The notes under the pieces: generated by a model | The model's input: only the letters and a program-made list of their open reading frames with translations | What the model was told of the DNA's origin: nothing | Databases searched by the model: none | In this document: piece by piece, positions 1 through 8,222 of the stretch | How positions within the stretch are numbered: the first letter of the stretch is position 1 | How the letters are laid out: each line of letters starts with the position of its first letter | Made by a program: the position numbers and the translations under genes | NCBI GenBank assembly: GCA_910584285.1 | Contig: CAJTYK010000002.1 | Location: forward strand, 1-64,000 | Origin: an uncultured Oscillospiraceae bacterium | GTDB taxonomy: Bacteria > Bacillota > Clostridia > Oscillospirales > Oscillospiraceae | Length of the DNA: 64,000 nt | Reading direction: 5' to 3'

Positions 1-40
1 CAACGAAATAGATGGTTGCCTGGTTCGCATGGCTCTCCTT

Positions 41-387
41 TGGTGGAGGCGAGGGGAGTTGAACCCCTGTCCGAAAGCGCGTCCACAGGAACCTCTCCGA
101 GCGCAGGCGGTCGGTTACATTCCCTTACTCAGCCGCAGGCCGTCAAACTGCTGAGCTTGGTAGAGTCATGATCCATGGCACGGTCAACTCTTTCCGTACT
201 CATGTTCACCACTGAGATGACGCCCCAACCCGGCTCGTGGTCCTTCCGGGCGGGACGGCCGCGTTAAGCCGCGGCGAGAACTACGTTGTCGTTGTTCTTT
301 AATTTATAACTTGCCCGTTTTTAGGATGTCAGGCGCATCCGCTCGCTATTCCTGCTTCGGCACCCCCGTCGAAACCAGTACGCCCCC
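41..387 (-). ncRNA. ssrA: tmRNA (transfer-messenger RNA)
   Basis: Rescues stalled ribosomes together with SmpB. On the minus strand the RNA begins GGGGGCGTACTGG at 387, followed by the conserved GGTTTCGACGGGGGTG element. It ends in a T-loop-like GGTTCAACTCCCC and CGCCTCCACCA at 41, so CCA is encoded. The first seven bases pair with the 3' CGCCTCC to make the acceptor stem with one G-U. The tag reading frame ends at the TAA at 264-266 and encodes ...NNDNVVLAAA, possibly with a preceding K. The hydrophobic LAAA end is a normal degradation signal with one extra Ala. smpB lies 770 bp upstream on the same strand. No convincing promoter sits just before the 5' end, so it may be processed from the smpB-ppiB transcript. 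Confidence 0.95.
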
Positions 388-412
388 TCGGCGTCGAGGC
401 AAAGTCCATTCC

Positions 413-441
413 GTGTGGAACACCCTGCGGGCATTCCACAC
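413..441. repeat. Inverted repeat upstream of tmRNA
   Basis: GTGTGGAA and TTCCACAC form a perfect 8-bp inverted repeat with a 13-nt loop, 26-54 bp before the tmRNA 5' end. It could be a processing hairpin in an ssrA precursor or an operator; the sequence does not decide. The rest of 388-586 shows no gene. Confidence 0.4.
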
Positions 442-586
442 TGCATTCCCTTGCCTCTCCTTTCCCCACAAAGCCTGAGGGTCGGCTTTGCGGGGGCCCC
501 GTTAAGGGCACGACCTCGGCCCGCTTCGCTGGCCTGCGGCCTTTATTTCATCCGTCAGGCTTTACCTGCCGGGGTGAAAAACATTG

Positions 587-1105
587 TTACACCTTCTCCG
601 GCTCGGGATAATCCACGCCCCGGGTGTCCACGGTGACCTTTTTCATCCGCTGATCCTGTCTGGGGCGGTCGCTGTAGTCCCGCTTGGCGCTGACGATGGC
701 GTCCGCCGTGTCCAGGCCCTCGATGACCTTGCCAAAGGCAGCGTAGCCACCGTCCAGGTGGGGCGCGTCGTCCACCATGATGAAGAACTGGCTGCCCGCC
801 GAATCGGGATCCATGGTGCGGGCCATGGACAGCACGCCCCGGGTGTGGATCAGGTCGTTTTGGAAGCCGTTCTGGCTGAACTCGCCCTTGATGCAGTAGC
901 CGGGGCCGCCCATGCCGGAGCCCTCCGGGTCGCCTCCCTGGATCATGAAGCCGGGGATCACTCGATGGAAAATGGTTCCGTCATAGAACCCGGACTGCAC
1001 CAGGGAAATAAAGTTGTTCACCGTATTGGGTGCGACGTCGGGGTACAGCTCCGCCTTCATCACGCCGCCCTTCTCCATCTCAATGGTGACAATGGGGTTG
1101 CTCAT
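587..1105 (-). CDS. ppiB: Cyclophilin-type peptidyl-prolyl cis-trans isomerase
   Basis: Cytoplasmic prolyl isomerase of 172 residues with no signal peptide. Typical cyclophilin motifs are visible: VNNFISLVQSGFYDGTIFHRVIPGFMIQ (written here as adjoining pieces FISLVQ, FYDGTIFHR, VIPGFMIQGGDP), then GVLSMAR, SAGSQFFI and LDGGYAAFGKV. The active-site Arg of FHR and the Gln of SQFFI are present. It begins MSNPIVTIEM after a purine-rich GGAAAGGAAGG site. It lies 52 bp downstream of smpB on the same strand, in the order smpB-ppiB-ssrA, which suggests co-transcription. Length matches the short bacterial cyclophilins. Confidence 0.93.
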   Translation of the reverse strand: MSNPIVTIEMEKGGVMKAELYPDVAPNTVNNFISLVQSGFYDGTIFHRVIPGFMIQGGDPEGSGMGGPGYCIKGEFSQNGFQNDLIHTRGVLSMARTMDPDSAGSQFFIMVDDAPHLDGGYAAFGKVIEGLDTADAIVSAKRDYSDRPRQDQRMKKVTVDTRGVDYPEPEKV

Positions 1106-1157
1106 GGGTATCCTTCCTTTCCTTTTGCCGTCCGGCGGATCAAAGCCGGACAGTTTC

Positions 1158-1619
1158 TCAATAACGGCCCCGGGAGGCCCGATCCATCTCCCGCTTAGCG
1201 TCCCGCCGGGCGGCGTCCTCCCGCTTGTCGTAGAGCTTTTTGCCGCGGGCCAGGGCCAGCTCCACCTTCACCCGGGGGCCGGAGAAGTACAGCGACAAGG
1301 GGATGAGGGCATAGCCGTCCTGCTGCACCTTGGCCTGGAGCTTGCGGATCTCCCGTTTGTGGAGCAGCAGCCTCCGAGTGCGGCGAGGATCCTTATTAAA
1401 GATGTTGCCCTTCTCATAGGGGGACACGTGCATCCCGTACAGGAACATCTCCCCGTCCTTCACCGCGCAGAAGGAATCCCGCAGATTGACGGTTCCCTGG
1501 CGGATGGACTTGACCTCGGTGCCCGTCAGCTCGATGCCCGCCTCGAACTTATCCTCAATGAAATAGTCATGGAACGCCTTTCGGTTGGAGGCGACCTGCT
1601 TCACCGACTGCTTGCCCAT
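1158..1619 (-). CDS. smpB: SsrA-binding protein SmpB
   Basis: The 153-residue partner of tmRNA: it binds the tRNA-like domain and delivers it to stalled ribosomes. Family motifs seen: NRKAFHDYFIEDKFEAGIEL at the N-terminus, GTEVKSIRQG, NLRDSF, YEKGNIFN, RRLLLHKREI and the basic C-terminal tail that enters the mRNA channel (KLYDKREDAARRDAKREM). Full length. The start ATG has a GGAGGGACG site upstream and a sigma-A-like promoter about 45 bp before it. Same strand as ppiB and ssrA, so the complete trans-translation system lies within 1.6 kb. Confidence 0.97.
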   Translation of the reverse strand: MGKQSVKQVASNRKAFHDYFIEDKFEAGIELTGTEVKSIRQGTVNLRDSFCAVKDGEMFLYGMHVSPYEKGNIFNKDPRRTRRLLLHKREIRKLQAKVQQDGYALIPLSLYFSGPRVKVELALARGKKLYDKREDAARRDAKREMDRASRGRY

Positions 1620-1664
1620 GTCCGGCGTCCCTCCCTTCGCGGCGAAAGCGCATCACGATAGTAT

Positions 1665-1693
1665 AGCATACCACGCCGCCCGCCCGAATGCAA
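1665..1693 (-). promoter_or_regulatory. Sigma-A-like promoter of smpB
   Basis: On the minus strand, TTGCAT (1688-1693), a 17-bp spacer and TATGCT (1665-1670). An overlapping TATACT lies 5 bp further downstream. It is back to back with the murI promoter. Confidence 0.6.
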
Positions 1694-1753
1694 GGGAAAA
1701 CGGGCCCCTGTTTTGTTACATTTTGATTACGGCGTTCCCCGGCAAATCCCCTC

Positions 1754-1782
1754 TTGTTTTTACGGAGGGAATAGCATATAAT
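1754..1782 (+). promoter_or_regulatory. Sigma-A-like promoter of murI
   Basis: TTGTTT (1754-1759), 17-bp spacer, TATAAT (1777-1782). Transcription would begin near 1790, leaving a 5' leader of about 165 nt that carries the 1844-1890 hairpin. Confidence 0.6.
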
Positions 1783-1843
1783 AACAAGGCTTTATGCCAG
1801 AGGAAGCGCGGAGCCGTCGTGAGCAGCGCGAATGGAGCAGAGC

Positions 1844-1890
1844 GAGGGCAAAATCCCAAGGCCCACACAGTGGGGCTTGGTTTTGCCCTC
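1844..1890 (+). repeat. Long hairpin in the murI leader
   Basis: GAGGGCAAAA...TTTTGCCCTC is a perfect 10-bp outer stem, followed inward by CCCAAG/CTTGG and CCC/GGG pairing. No T-run follows on the plus strand, so it is not a plain terminator. The flanks are of the GCGAATGGAGCAGAGCGAG type, similar in style to the hairpin-rich DNA at 33258-33375, so it may be part of a dispersed repeat. Confidence 0.55.
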
Positions 1891-1952
1891 GCCGCAGCGA
1901 AGCCGCGCGTCGCGAACTGGCACAGCGTGACAAAGCGGAGGGGAGGGCACCT

Positions 1953-2771
1953 ATGGATACACGGCCCATCGGGGTGTTTGACTCCGGCCTGGGCGGGCTC
2001 ACCGCAGTGCGGGAGCTGGCCCGGATCATGCCGGAGGAGGATCTGGTTTACTTCGGGGACACGGGCCGGGTGCCCTACGGCGGGCGTTCCCGGGAGATCC
2101 TGGTGAAATACGCCCGGCAGGACACGGCCTTCCTGCGCTCCTTCCGCCCCAAGGCCATTGTCATCGCCTGCGGCACCGTATCCACCACCGCCCTGGACGT
2201 GCTCCGGGCGGAGAATGATATCCCCATCTTCGGCGTGGTGGGGCCCGCCGCTCGGGCCGCCGCCCAGGTCACCCGGAACGGCCGGGTGGGGCTCATCGGC
2301 ACCAAGGCCTCCATCCGCTCCGGGGCCTATGAGCGCACCCTGTCCAAGCTGCGCCCCGGGTTGGAGGTCACCGCCCGGGCCTGCCCCCTGCTGGTGTCCC
2401 TGGTGGAAAACGGCCGCTTCTCCCCCGGCGATATCGTGGCGGAGACGGTGGTGGGCGAGTACCTGGCCCCCATCCGGGCGCGGGGGGTGGACACCCTGAT
2501 CCTGGGCTGCACCCACTATCCCCTGATGAAGGCGGTGATCGGCGCGTACATGGGCCCGGACGTCAACCTGGTGGACGTGGGGGAGCAGTGCGCCCGGTGG
2601 GTGAAGCGCCAGCTGGAGCTGGACGGCCTGCGAAATGAACGCCCCGGCGCGGGGCGGCGGCGCTATTTTGTCAGTGACAGCGTCCAGGATTTTTCCGACC
2701 TGGCCTCCCTCTTTTTAGGGGAGGATATCCACGGCGGTGTGGAGCAGATCGACATTACAACTTACGAGTGA
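1953..2771 (+). CDS. murI: Glutamate racemase
   Basis: Interconverts L- and D-glutamate for peptidoglycan. 272 residues, the usual length. Both catalytic cysteines are present, Cys73 in IACGTVSTTALD and the second in LILGCTHYPL; the first motif has Gly where IACNTAS is usual. The N-terminal GVFDSGLGGLT and the VYFGDTGRVPYG loop are typical. The frame is open for 53 codons further upstream, but that stretch is basic and hairpin-derived; the ATG at 1953 follows GGAGGGGAGG at the right distance. The DUF1934 gene follows after 8 bp, so the two are probably co-transcribed. Confidence 0.95.
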   Translation: MDTRPIGVFDSGLGGLTAVRELARIMPEEDLVYFGDTGRVPYGGRSREILVKYARQDTAFLRSFRPKAIVIACGTVSTTALDVLRAENDIPIFGVVGPAARAAAQVTRNGRVGLIGTKASIRSGAYERTLSKLRPGLEVTARACPLLVSLVENGRFSPGDIVAETVVGEYLAPIRARGVDTLILGCTHYPLMKAVIGAYMGPDVNLVDVGEQCARWVKRQLELDGLRNERPGAGRRRYFVSDSVQDFSDLASLFLGEDIHGGVEQIDITTYE

Positions 2772-2779
2772 GGAAAGCT

Positions 2780-3220
2780 ATGACGGATAATGTGATTATA
2801 TCCATCCGGGGCCGGCAGCTATACGCCGAGAGCAGCCCCGACGAGGTGGAGCTGGTGACCTCCGGCACCCTGAAGCGGGACGGCGCGGGGGGCTACATCG
2901 TGTCCTATGCGGAGACGGAGCTCACCGGGCTGGAGGGCACCACCACCCGGCTCCATGTGGACGGGGGCCGGGTGACCCTGCTGCGGGAGGGGAATGTGAA
3001 CTCCCAGATGGTGTTTGAGGAGGGCAGGCGGCATCTGTCCATGTACGAGACGCCCTACGGGGCGCTGTCCATCGGCGTCAACACCCGGCGGATGCGCTCC
3101 ACCCTGGGGGATGCGGGGGGCGATTTGGAGATCGACTACGCCATTGAGATCGACAACCTCATCGCGGGGCAAAATCTGTTTCGCATGAACGTGCGGGCCA
3201 ATCCGCCCCTGCGCCAGTGA
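2780..3220 (+). CDS. DUF1934 (YwiB-like) protein
   Basis: 146-residue cytoplasmic protein of the DUF1934 family, a calycin-like beta-barrel without an established activity. Family features: VIISIRGRQ at the start, ELVTSGTL, YAETELTGLEGTTTRL, SQMVFEEGRRHLSMYETPYGAL and a C-terminal DLEIDYAIEIDN strand. The ATG at 2780 is preceded by GAGGAAAG and is preferred over a frame opening 12 nt earlier. It sits 8 bp behind murI. Function unknown; a cell-envelope link is suggested only by the neighbour. Confidence 0.85.
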   Translation: MTDNVIISIRGRQLYAESSPDEVELVTSGTLKRDGAGGYIVSYAETELTGLEGTTTRLHVDGGRVTLLREGNVNSQMVFEEGRRHLSMYETPYGALSIGVNTRRMRSTLGDAGGDLEIDYAIEIDNLIAGQNLFRMNVRANPPLRQ

Positions 3221-3244
3221 CGGGAATTTTTTCACAATTAGGGG

Positions 3245-3273
3245 TTGCAATCCCCGCCGGATCGTGGTAAACT
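3245..3273 (+). promoter_or_regulatory. Sigma-A-like promoter of the rimP-nusA-infB operon
   Basis: TTGCAA (3245-3250), 17-bp spacer, TAAACT (3268-3273). The predicted start near 3280 lies about 13 nt before the leader hairpin at 3293. Confidence 0.65.
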
Positions 3274-3292
3274 ACGGCTATGTAAGGTATGG

Positions 3293-3324
3293 AAGGAGTG
3301 AGGCTGGGGCCTCACTCCTTTTGT
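3293..3324 (+). terminator. Leader terminator-like hairpin before rimP
   Basis: A perfect 12-bp stem (AAGGAGTGAGGC / GCCTCACTCCTT) with a TGGG loop, followed by TTTTGTTG. It lies inside the transcribed leader of the nusA operon, 24 bp before rimP. It may attenuate the operon; the U-tract is short, so complete termination is unlikely. Confidence 0.6.
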
Positions 3325-3347
3325 TGAGGCAAAGGAGCTGACGCCAG

Positions 3348-3791
3348 ATGCCAAAGGTGACGGACGCGGTGGCTGCCCTGGCCCTCCCCATTGTGGAGGG
3401 GGCGGGGTGCACCCTGTGGGACGTGGAATATGTGAAGGAGGCCGGGGAGTGGTTCCTCCGGGTCTACATCGACCGAGAGGGCGGCGTGGACATCGACTGC
3501 TGCGAGGCTGTCTCCCGCCCGCTGTCCGACGCGCTGGATGAGGCCGACCCCATCCAGGGCAGCTACACCTTCGAGGTGTCCTCCGCCGGACTGGATCGGG
3601 CGCTGAAGAAGCCCGCCCACTTTGCCGCCTGCCTGGGCAAGCCGGTGGACGTGCGCTTTTACCGCCCCGTGGGCGGGCGCAAGGAGCTCACCGGCGCCCT
3701 CACCGGCTATGAGGACGGGGCCGTCCTGGTGGACGGGGTACGTTTTGAAAAGAACGACGTGGCCCAGGTGCGGCTGCACGTCGAGTTTTAA
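3348..3791 (+). CDS. rimP: Ribosome maturation factor RimP
   Basis: 147-residue 30S assembly factor. Typical sequence: LWDVEYVKEAGEWFLRVYID, then DIDCCEAVSRPLSDALD, the family signature YTFEVSSAGLDRALK, and a C-terminal SH3-like domain (KELTGALTGYEDGAVLV). It is the first gene of the operon, 15 bp before nusA, the usual Firmicutes order. The ATG follows AAAGGAG at a suitable spacing. Confidence 0.95.
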   Translation: MPKVTDAVAALALPIVEGAGCTLWDVEYVKEAGEWFLRVYIDREGGVDIDCCEAVSRPLSDALDEADPIQGSYTFEVSSAGLDRALKKPAHFAACLGKPVDVRFYRPVGGRKELTGALTGYEDGAVLVDGVRFEKNDVAQVRLHVEF

Positions 3792-3805
3792 GGAGTCGAT
3801 GGACA

Positions 3806-4966
3806 ATGGCCAGAAAAAAAGTCGCCGCAAAGAACACGGAACTGGACACCAAGGAATTTTTCTCCGCCATCTCCGACATTGAGCAGGAAAAGGGCATTCC
3901 CAAGAGCTATATGCTGGAGAAGATCACCCAGGCGCTGGTGGCCGCCTACAAGCGGGATCACGAGGGGATCACGGACAACGTGGTGGTGGACGCCAACGAG
4001 GAGTTGGGCACCGTGCGTATGTACGTGAAGAAGGACGTGGTGGAGGAGGTAGACAATCCCCACACCGAGATCAGCCTGGAGGAGGCCCAGAAGGCCCTGC
4101 CCCGGGCCCAGCTGGGGGACGTGCTGCGCATTGAGATCAAGCCCAAAAACTTCGGCCGCATCGCCGCCCAGACCGCCCGCCAGGTGATCATCCAGGGGAT
4201 GCGGGAGGCGGAGCGGGGGATGATCTTCAACGAGTTCTCCTCCAAGGAGCACGAGATTTTGACGGGCACCGTCACCCGGGTGGACGAGCGCAACGGCTCG
4301 GTAGCCATCCGGCTCACCTCCGGCTCCGAGTTCACCGACGCCTTCCTGTCCGCCGGCGAGCAGGTGAAGGGCGAGGTCATCCACGAGGGCGACCGGGTGC
4401 GGGTGTACGTGGTGGAGGTGCGGCAGGCCAGCCGCGGGCCCCAGGTGCTCATCTCCCGCACCCACCCCGGCCTGGTGAAGCGGCTGTTTGAGCTGGAGGT
4501 GCCCGAGATCTACGACGGCACAGTGCAGGTCATGTCCATCGCCCGGGAGGCGGGCAGCCGCACCAAGCTGGCCGTGTGGAGCGACGACGAAAATGTGGAT
4601 CCCATCGGCGCCTGCGTGGGCCCCCGGGGCCAGCGGGTCAACGCCGTGGTGGAGGAGCTGCGGGGCGAGAAGGTGGACATCATCAAGTGGTCGGAGGATC
4701 CCGGCCAGTACGTGGGCGCCGCCCTGGCCCCCGCCGACGTGATCAGCGTCACCGAGCTGGAGGAGGGCAAGAGCTGCCGGGTGGTGGTGCCCGACGATCA
4801 GCTGTCCCTGGCCATCGGCAAGGAGGGGCAGAACGCCCGCCTGGCCGCCCGGCTCACAGGCTATAAGATCGACATCCGCCCCGCCAGCGCCCCCGAGCCC
4901 CCCGAGGAGACACCGGAGGCCACCCCGGAAACGGGCGAGGACGAGATCGAGGCAACAGAGGAATAA
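3806..4966 (+). CDS. nusA: Transcription termination/antitermination protein NusA
   Basis: 386-residue RNA-polymerase-associated factor. Order of domains: N-terminal polymerase-binding domain (about 1-140), S1 domain (ILTGTVTRVDERNGSVAIRL at about 150), then two KH domains with GACVGPRGQRV (about 270) and DDQLSLAIGKEGQNARLAAR (about 330-350). It ends in a Pro/Glu-rich acidic tail. As in other Firmicutes it lacks the C-terminal acidic repeats of E. coli NusA. It lies in the rimP-nusA-rnpM-ylxQ-infB cluster. The upstream leader hairpin offers a possible route for NusA self-regulation. Confidence 0.97.
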   Translation: MARKKVAAKNTELDTKEFFSAISDIEQEKGIPKSYMLEKITQALVAAYKRDHEGITDNVVVDANEELGTVRMYVKKDVVEEVDNPHTEISLEEAQKALPRAQLGDVLRIEIKPKNFGRIAAQTARQVIIQGMREAERGMIFNEFSSKEHEILTGTVTRVDERNGSVAIRLTSGSEFTDAFLSAGEQVKGEVIHEGDRVRVYVVEVRQASRGPQVLISRTHPGLVKRLFELEVPEIYDGTVQVMSIAREAGSRTKLAVWSDDENVDPIGACVGPRGQRVNAVVEELRGEKVDIIKWSEDPGQYVGAALAPADVISVTELEEGKSCRVVVPDDQLSLAIGKEGQNARLAARLTGYKIDIRPASAPEPPEETPEATPETGEDEIEATEE

Positions 4967-4970
4967 CACC

Positions 4971-4997
4971 TGTAGGGGCGCACAATGTGCGCTACAC
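4971..4997. repeat. Short palindrome of the TGTAGGGGCG type
   Basis: TGTAGGGGCGCAC-AAT-GTGCGC-TACAC, an imperfect palindrome in the 55-bp gap between nusA and rnpM. It begins with the same ten bases as the palindrome at 11196-11266, so both may belong to one dispersed intergenic repeat family. Confidence 0.5.
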
Positions 4998-5021
4998 GCC
5001 AAAACGAAGGGGGAGAACACC

Positions 5022-5297
5022 ATGCCCAAGAAAATACCCATGCGCCAATGCCTTGGCTGCCGGGAGATGAAGCCCAAGCCGGAGCTGATCCGGGTGGTGC
5101 GCTCCCCCGAGGGGGAGCTGTCCCTGGACTTCCGGGGGAAGAAGCCGGGCCGGGGGGCCTATCTGTGCCCCGATCCCGCCTGCCTGGCCCGGGCGAAAAA
5201 GAGCCGCGCCATCGAGCGGGCCCTGTCCGCCCCCATGCCCCCCGAGGTGTGGGAGGGCCTGGAGGCCCAGATGAAGGCGGGTGACGGCGGTGACTGA
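5022..5297 (+). CDS. rnpM: RNase P modulator RnpM (YlxR, DUF448)
   Basis: 91-residue member of the YlxR/DUF448 family, RNA-binding and reported to modulate RNase P in Bacillus subtilis. Signature motifs are present: MRQCLGCREMKPKPELIRVV and GRGAYLCPDPACLARAKK. The ATG follows AAGGGGGAG. The end overlaps the start of ylxQ by 17 nt if ylxQ begins at 5281, or 8 nt from the GTG at 5290, pointing to translational coupling. Confidence 0.92.
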   Translation: MPKKIPMRQCLGCREMKPKPELIRVVRSPEGELSLDFRGKKPGRGAYLCPDPACLARAKKSRAIERALSAPMPPEVWEGLEAQMKAGDGGD

Positions 5298-5679
5298 CAG
5301 CGCCCTATCCCTGCTGGGTCTGGCCCTGCGGGGGAACAACCTGGCCGTGGGCGAGGAGCCGGTGGCGGAGGCCTGCAGGACGGGCCGGGCCAAGCTGGTG
5401 CTCACCGCCGCCGACGCGGCCCCCAACAGCGTGGAGCGGGCCCAACGCTGGGCCCAGGCCGGGGCCGTCCCGTGGATCCCGGCCCCCTGGACGAAGGAGG
5501 AGCTGGGCGGGGCCCTGGGGCGGTCAGTATGCGCCATGGCGGCCCTCACCGACCGGGGGCTGGCCGCCGCGCTGGCGGCCAAGCTGGCCCTGCGGGACGA
5601 AGCCCTGCGCCCCATCGCGTCCCTGCTGGAGGAAAAGAAGAAGCCGCGGGCCCAAAAGCCCGCTGTCCGTGAGATTTAG
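5281..5679 (+). CDS. L7Ae/L30e-family RNA-binding protein YlxQ
   Basis: About 130 residues, in the standard place between rnpM and infB. The family is related to ribosomal proteins L7Ae and L30e and binds structured RNA, with no settled function. Visible features: LSLLGLALRGNNLAVGEEPV, AKLVLTAADAAPNS and a C-terminal alanine-rich helix with a basic tail (EEKKKPRAQKPAV). Start is either GTG 5281 or GTG 5290; both overlap rnpM. Confidence 0.85.
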   Translation: MTAVTDSALSLLGLALRGNNLAVGEEPVAEACRTGRAKLVLTAADAAPNSVERAQRWAQAGAVPWIPAPWTKEELGGALGRSVCAMAALTDRGLAAALAAKLALRDEALRPIASLLEEKKKPRAQKPAVREI

Positions 5680-5691
5680 GAGGTGGCCTGT

Positions 5692-8028
5692 TTGAGCCTT
5701 GCGAAACTGAACGCCCGGGATGTGGCCAAGGACTTTGGGATGCAAGCCAAAGCCATTACCGCTATCCTGGCCGAATACACCAAAGAGACGGTATCCCCCA
5801 CCAAGATCCTGACGGATCGGGAGCTGTCCATCATCTTTGAGCACCTGACCCAGCACAACCAGGTGGACTCCATCGAGTCCATCTATGCCGACGTGTACCA
5901 GGAGCCTACCAAGGCGGAGCCCAAGAGCGCCCCCAAAAAGGACGGCAAAGCCGCCCCGTCCCCCGCCCAGGAGAAGGGCGCCCCGGACAAGGCCCCCCAG
6001 AAGGAGCAGGCCAAGCCCGCCGCCCCCGCTAAGCCCGTGGGCCGCGCCCCGGAGAAGAAGGTGGTGGACACTCGGAAGGGCGGCGGCCCCAACCTGGAGA
6101 AGTACGATCAGCACCTGGAGGATCTGGCCCCCGACAAGGCCAACCGGATGCAGACCGGCAAGCAGAAGTTCCAGAACCGGGGGGGCAAGAACCGGGGCCA
6201 GAGCTTCGGCAACAAGCGCAAGCAGGAGGAGCAGGATCGGATGCGCCGCCTCCAGCTGGAGATCGCCAAAAAGACCCCCCTCACCGTGAAGATCCCCGAC
6301 GAGATCGGCGTGGGCGAGCTGGCCTCCCGGATGAAAAAGACCGGGGCGGAGGTGGTCAAGTGCTTGATCCGCAACGGCGTGATGGCCTCCCTGTCCGATA
6401 TCATCGACTACGACACCGCGGCCCTGGTGGCCATGGAGCTGGGCTGCAAAGTCGAGAAGGAAGTCATCGTCACCATTGAGGAGCGGCTCATCGACACTGC
6501 CGAAGACAAGGAGGAGGATCTGGTCCCCCGGGCCCCGGTGGTGGTGGTCATGGGCCACGTGGATCACGGCAAGACCTCCCTGCTGGATCACATCCGCAAC
6601 GCCAATGTGGTGTCCGGCGAGGCGGGCGGCATTACCCAGCACATCGGCGCATACCAGGTGATGGTCAACGGCAAGCCCATCACCTTCCTGGACACGCCGG
6701 GCCACGAGGCGTTCACCGCCATGCGGGCCCGGGGCGCCATGGTCACTGATATCGCCATTCTGGTGGTGGCGGCGGACGACGGCATCATGCCCCAGACCGT
6801 GGAGTCCATCAACCACGCCAAGGCCGCCGAGATCCCCATCATCGTGGCCATCAACAAGATGGATAAGCCGGAGGCCAACCCGGAGCGGATCAAGCAGCAG
6901 CTCACCGAGTACGAGCTGGTGCCCGAGGAGTGGGGCGGCGAAACCATCATCTGCCCCATCTCCGCCAAGACGGGCATGGGCATCGACAACCTGCTGGAGA
7001 TGGTCACCCTCACCGCCGAGATGCGGGAGCTGAAGGCCAACCCCAACCGCACCGCCCACGGCGCGGTCATCGAGGCCCGGCTGGACAAGGGCCGGGGCCC
7101 GGTGGCCACCCTGCTGGTGCAGAACGGCACCCTGCGGCAGGGCGACGTGATCATCGCCGGCATGGCGGTGGGCCGCGTCCGGGCCATGACGGACTACAGG
7201 GGCAACAAGGTCACCGAGGCGGGCCCCTCTGTGCCGGTGGAGATCATCGGCATGGGCGAGGTGCCCGGGGCTGGGGACGACTTCCACGCCGTGGCCGACG
7301 AGCGGATGGCCCGGGAGCTGGTGGAGCAGCGCAAGGCGGAGATGAAGAACGCCACCACCGGCGCGGCCAAGCAGAAGGTGTCGCTGGAGGAGCTGTTCAG
7401 CCAGATCCAGGCGGGCGAGATGAAGGATCTGAACATCATCGTCAAGGCGGACGTGCAGGGCTCCGCCGAGGCGGTCAAGGCCAGCCTGGAGAAGATCTCC
7501 AACGAGGAGGTGCGCGTCCGGGTGATCCACTGCGCCGTGGGCGCCATCAACGAGTCTGACGTGATGCTGGCCACCACCTCTAATGCCATTATCGTGGGCT
7601 TCAATGTCCGTCCGGACAAAAACGCCGCCGATTCCGCCGCCCGGAACAAGGTGGATATGCGGATGTATCGGGTGATCTACGACTGCATCAACGAGATCGA
7701 GGCCGCCATGAAGGGGATGCTGGCCCCCAAGTTCAAGGAGGTGGCCCTGGGCGAGGCCGAGGTGCGCCAGGTGTACAAGATCACCGGCGTGGGCTTTGTG
7801 GCCGGGTGCTACGTCACCGAGGGCAAGGTAGCCCGGAATGCCCAGATCCGGCTGGTGCGGGACGGCATCGTGATTCACGAGGGCGTGATGAACTCCCTCC
7901 AGCGCTTCAAGGACAGCGTGAAGGAGGTCGCCCGGGGCTACGAGTGCGGCATCGGCATCGAGAAGTACAGCGACATCAAGGAGGGCGACATCATCGAGGC
8001 CTTCGTGATGGAGCAGATAGAGGTATAG
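5692..8028 (+). CDS. infB: Translation initiation factor IF-2
   Basis: Large GTPase that brings initiator tRNA to the 30S subunit, about 778 residues. Order: short N-terminal IF2N-like helix (LNARDVAKDFGM), a disordered Ala/Pro/Lys linker (about 70-190), a second IF2N domain (IGVGELASRMKKTGAEVVKCLI), then the G domain with GHVDHGKT (about 287), DTPGHEAF, NKMDK and SAKTGMG, and the C-terminal barrels. TTG 5692 is the preferred start because AGGAGG lies 8 nt upstream; GTG 5683 overlaps that site. The usual next gene, rbfA, is displaced by three small genes. Confidence 0.95.
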   Translation: MSLAKLNARDVAKDFGMQAKAITAILAEYTKETVSPTKILTDRELSIIFEHLTQHNQVDSIESIYADVYQEPTKAEPKSAPKKDGKAAPSPAQEKGAPDKAPQKEQAKPAAPAKPVGRAPEKKVVDTRKGGGPNLEKYDQHLEDLAPDKANRMQTGKQKFQNRGGKNRGQSFGNKRKQEEQDRMRRLQLEIAKKTPLTVKIPDEIGVGELASRMKKTGAEVVKCLIRNGVMASLSDIIDYDTAALVAMELGCKVEKEVIVTIEERLIDTAEDKEEDLVPRAPVVVVMGHVDHGKTSLLDHIRNANVVSGEAGGITQHIGAYQVMVNGKPITFLDTPGHEAFTAMRARGAMVTDIAILVVAADDGIMPQTVESINHAKAAEIPIIVAINKMDKPEANPERIKQQLTEYELVPEEWGGETIICPISAKTGMGIDNLLEMVTLTAEMRELKANPNRTAHGAVIEARLDKGRGPVATLLVQNGTLRQGDVIIAGMAVGRVRAMTDYRGNKVTEAGPSVPVEIIGMGEVPGAGDDFHAVADERMARELVEQRKAEMKNATTGAAKQKVSLEELFSQIQAGEMKDLNIIVKADVQGSAEAVKASLEKISNEEVRVRVIHCAVGAINESDVMLATTSNAIIVGFNVRPDKNAADSAARNKVDMRMYRVIYDCINEIEAAMKGMLAPKFKEVALGEAEVRQVYKITGVGFVAGCYVTEGKVARNAQIRLVRDGIVIHEGVMNSLQRFKDSVKEVARGYECGIGIEKYSDIKEGDIIEAFVMEQIEV

Positions 8029-8060
8029 GCTGAGTGTGGGTGAAGAAAGGAGCGCAGAAC

Positions 8061-8213
8061 ATGGGAACTGAAGCTGAGCGGCAGGACACCAGAAAAGCCA
8101 TGGCGTATGATTTGTTCGACATCCTTGACGAGAAGCCGGAGCAGGAGAGCTACACCGTGGACGAGATCAAAAAACTGATCCGGATTTACCTCAAAACAGC
8201 AGAACAAAAGTAA
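8061..8213 (+). CDS. Small acidic protein, 50 residues
   Basis: First of three small genes between infB and rbfA. It starts MGTEAERQDTRKAMAYDLFD and continues with a predicted helical region (DEIKKLIRIYLKTAEQK). It has a good GAAAGGAG ribosome site 9 nt before the ATG and lies 32 bp after infB. No family recognised. The size, charge and helical look resemble the small partner proteins of toxin-antitoxin pairs, but that is only inference. A strong hairpin separates it from the next gene. Confidence 0.7.
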   Translation: MGTEAERQDTRKAMAYDLFDILDEKPEQESYTVDEIKKLIRIYLKTAEQK

Positions 8214-8222
8214 AACAGGCTT

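Noticed and set aside
5524..7878. A 784-codon minus-strand frame opposite infB
   Set aside because: Antisense artefact; infB motifs on the plus strand are unambiguous.
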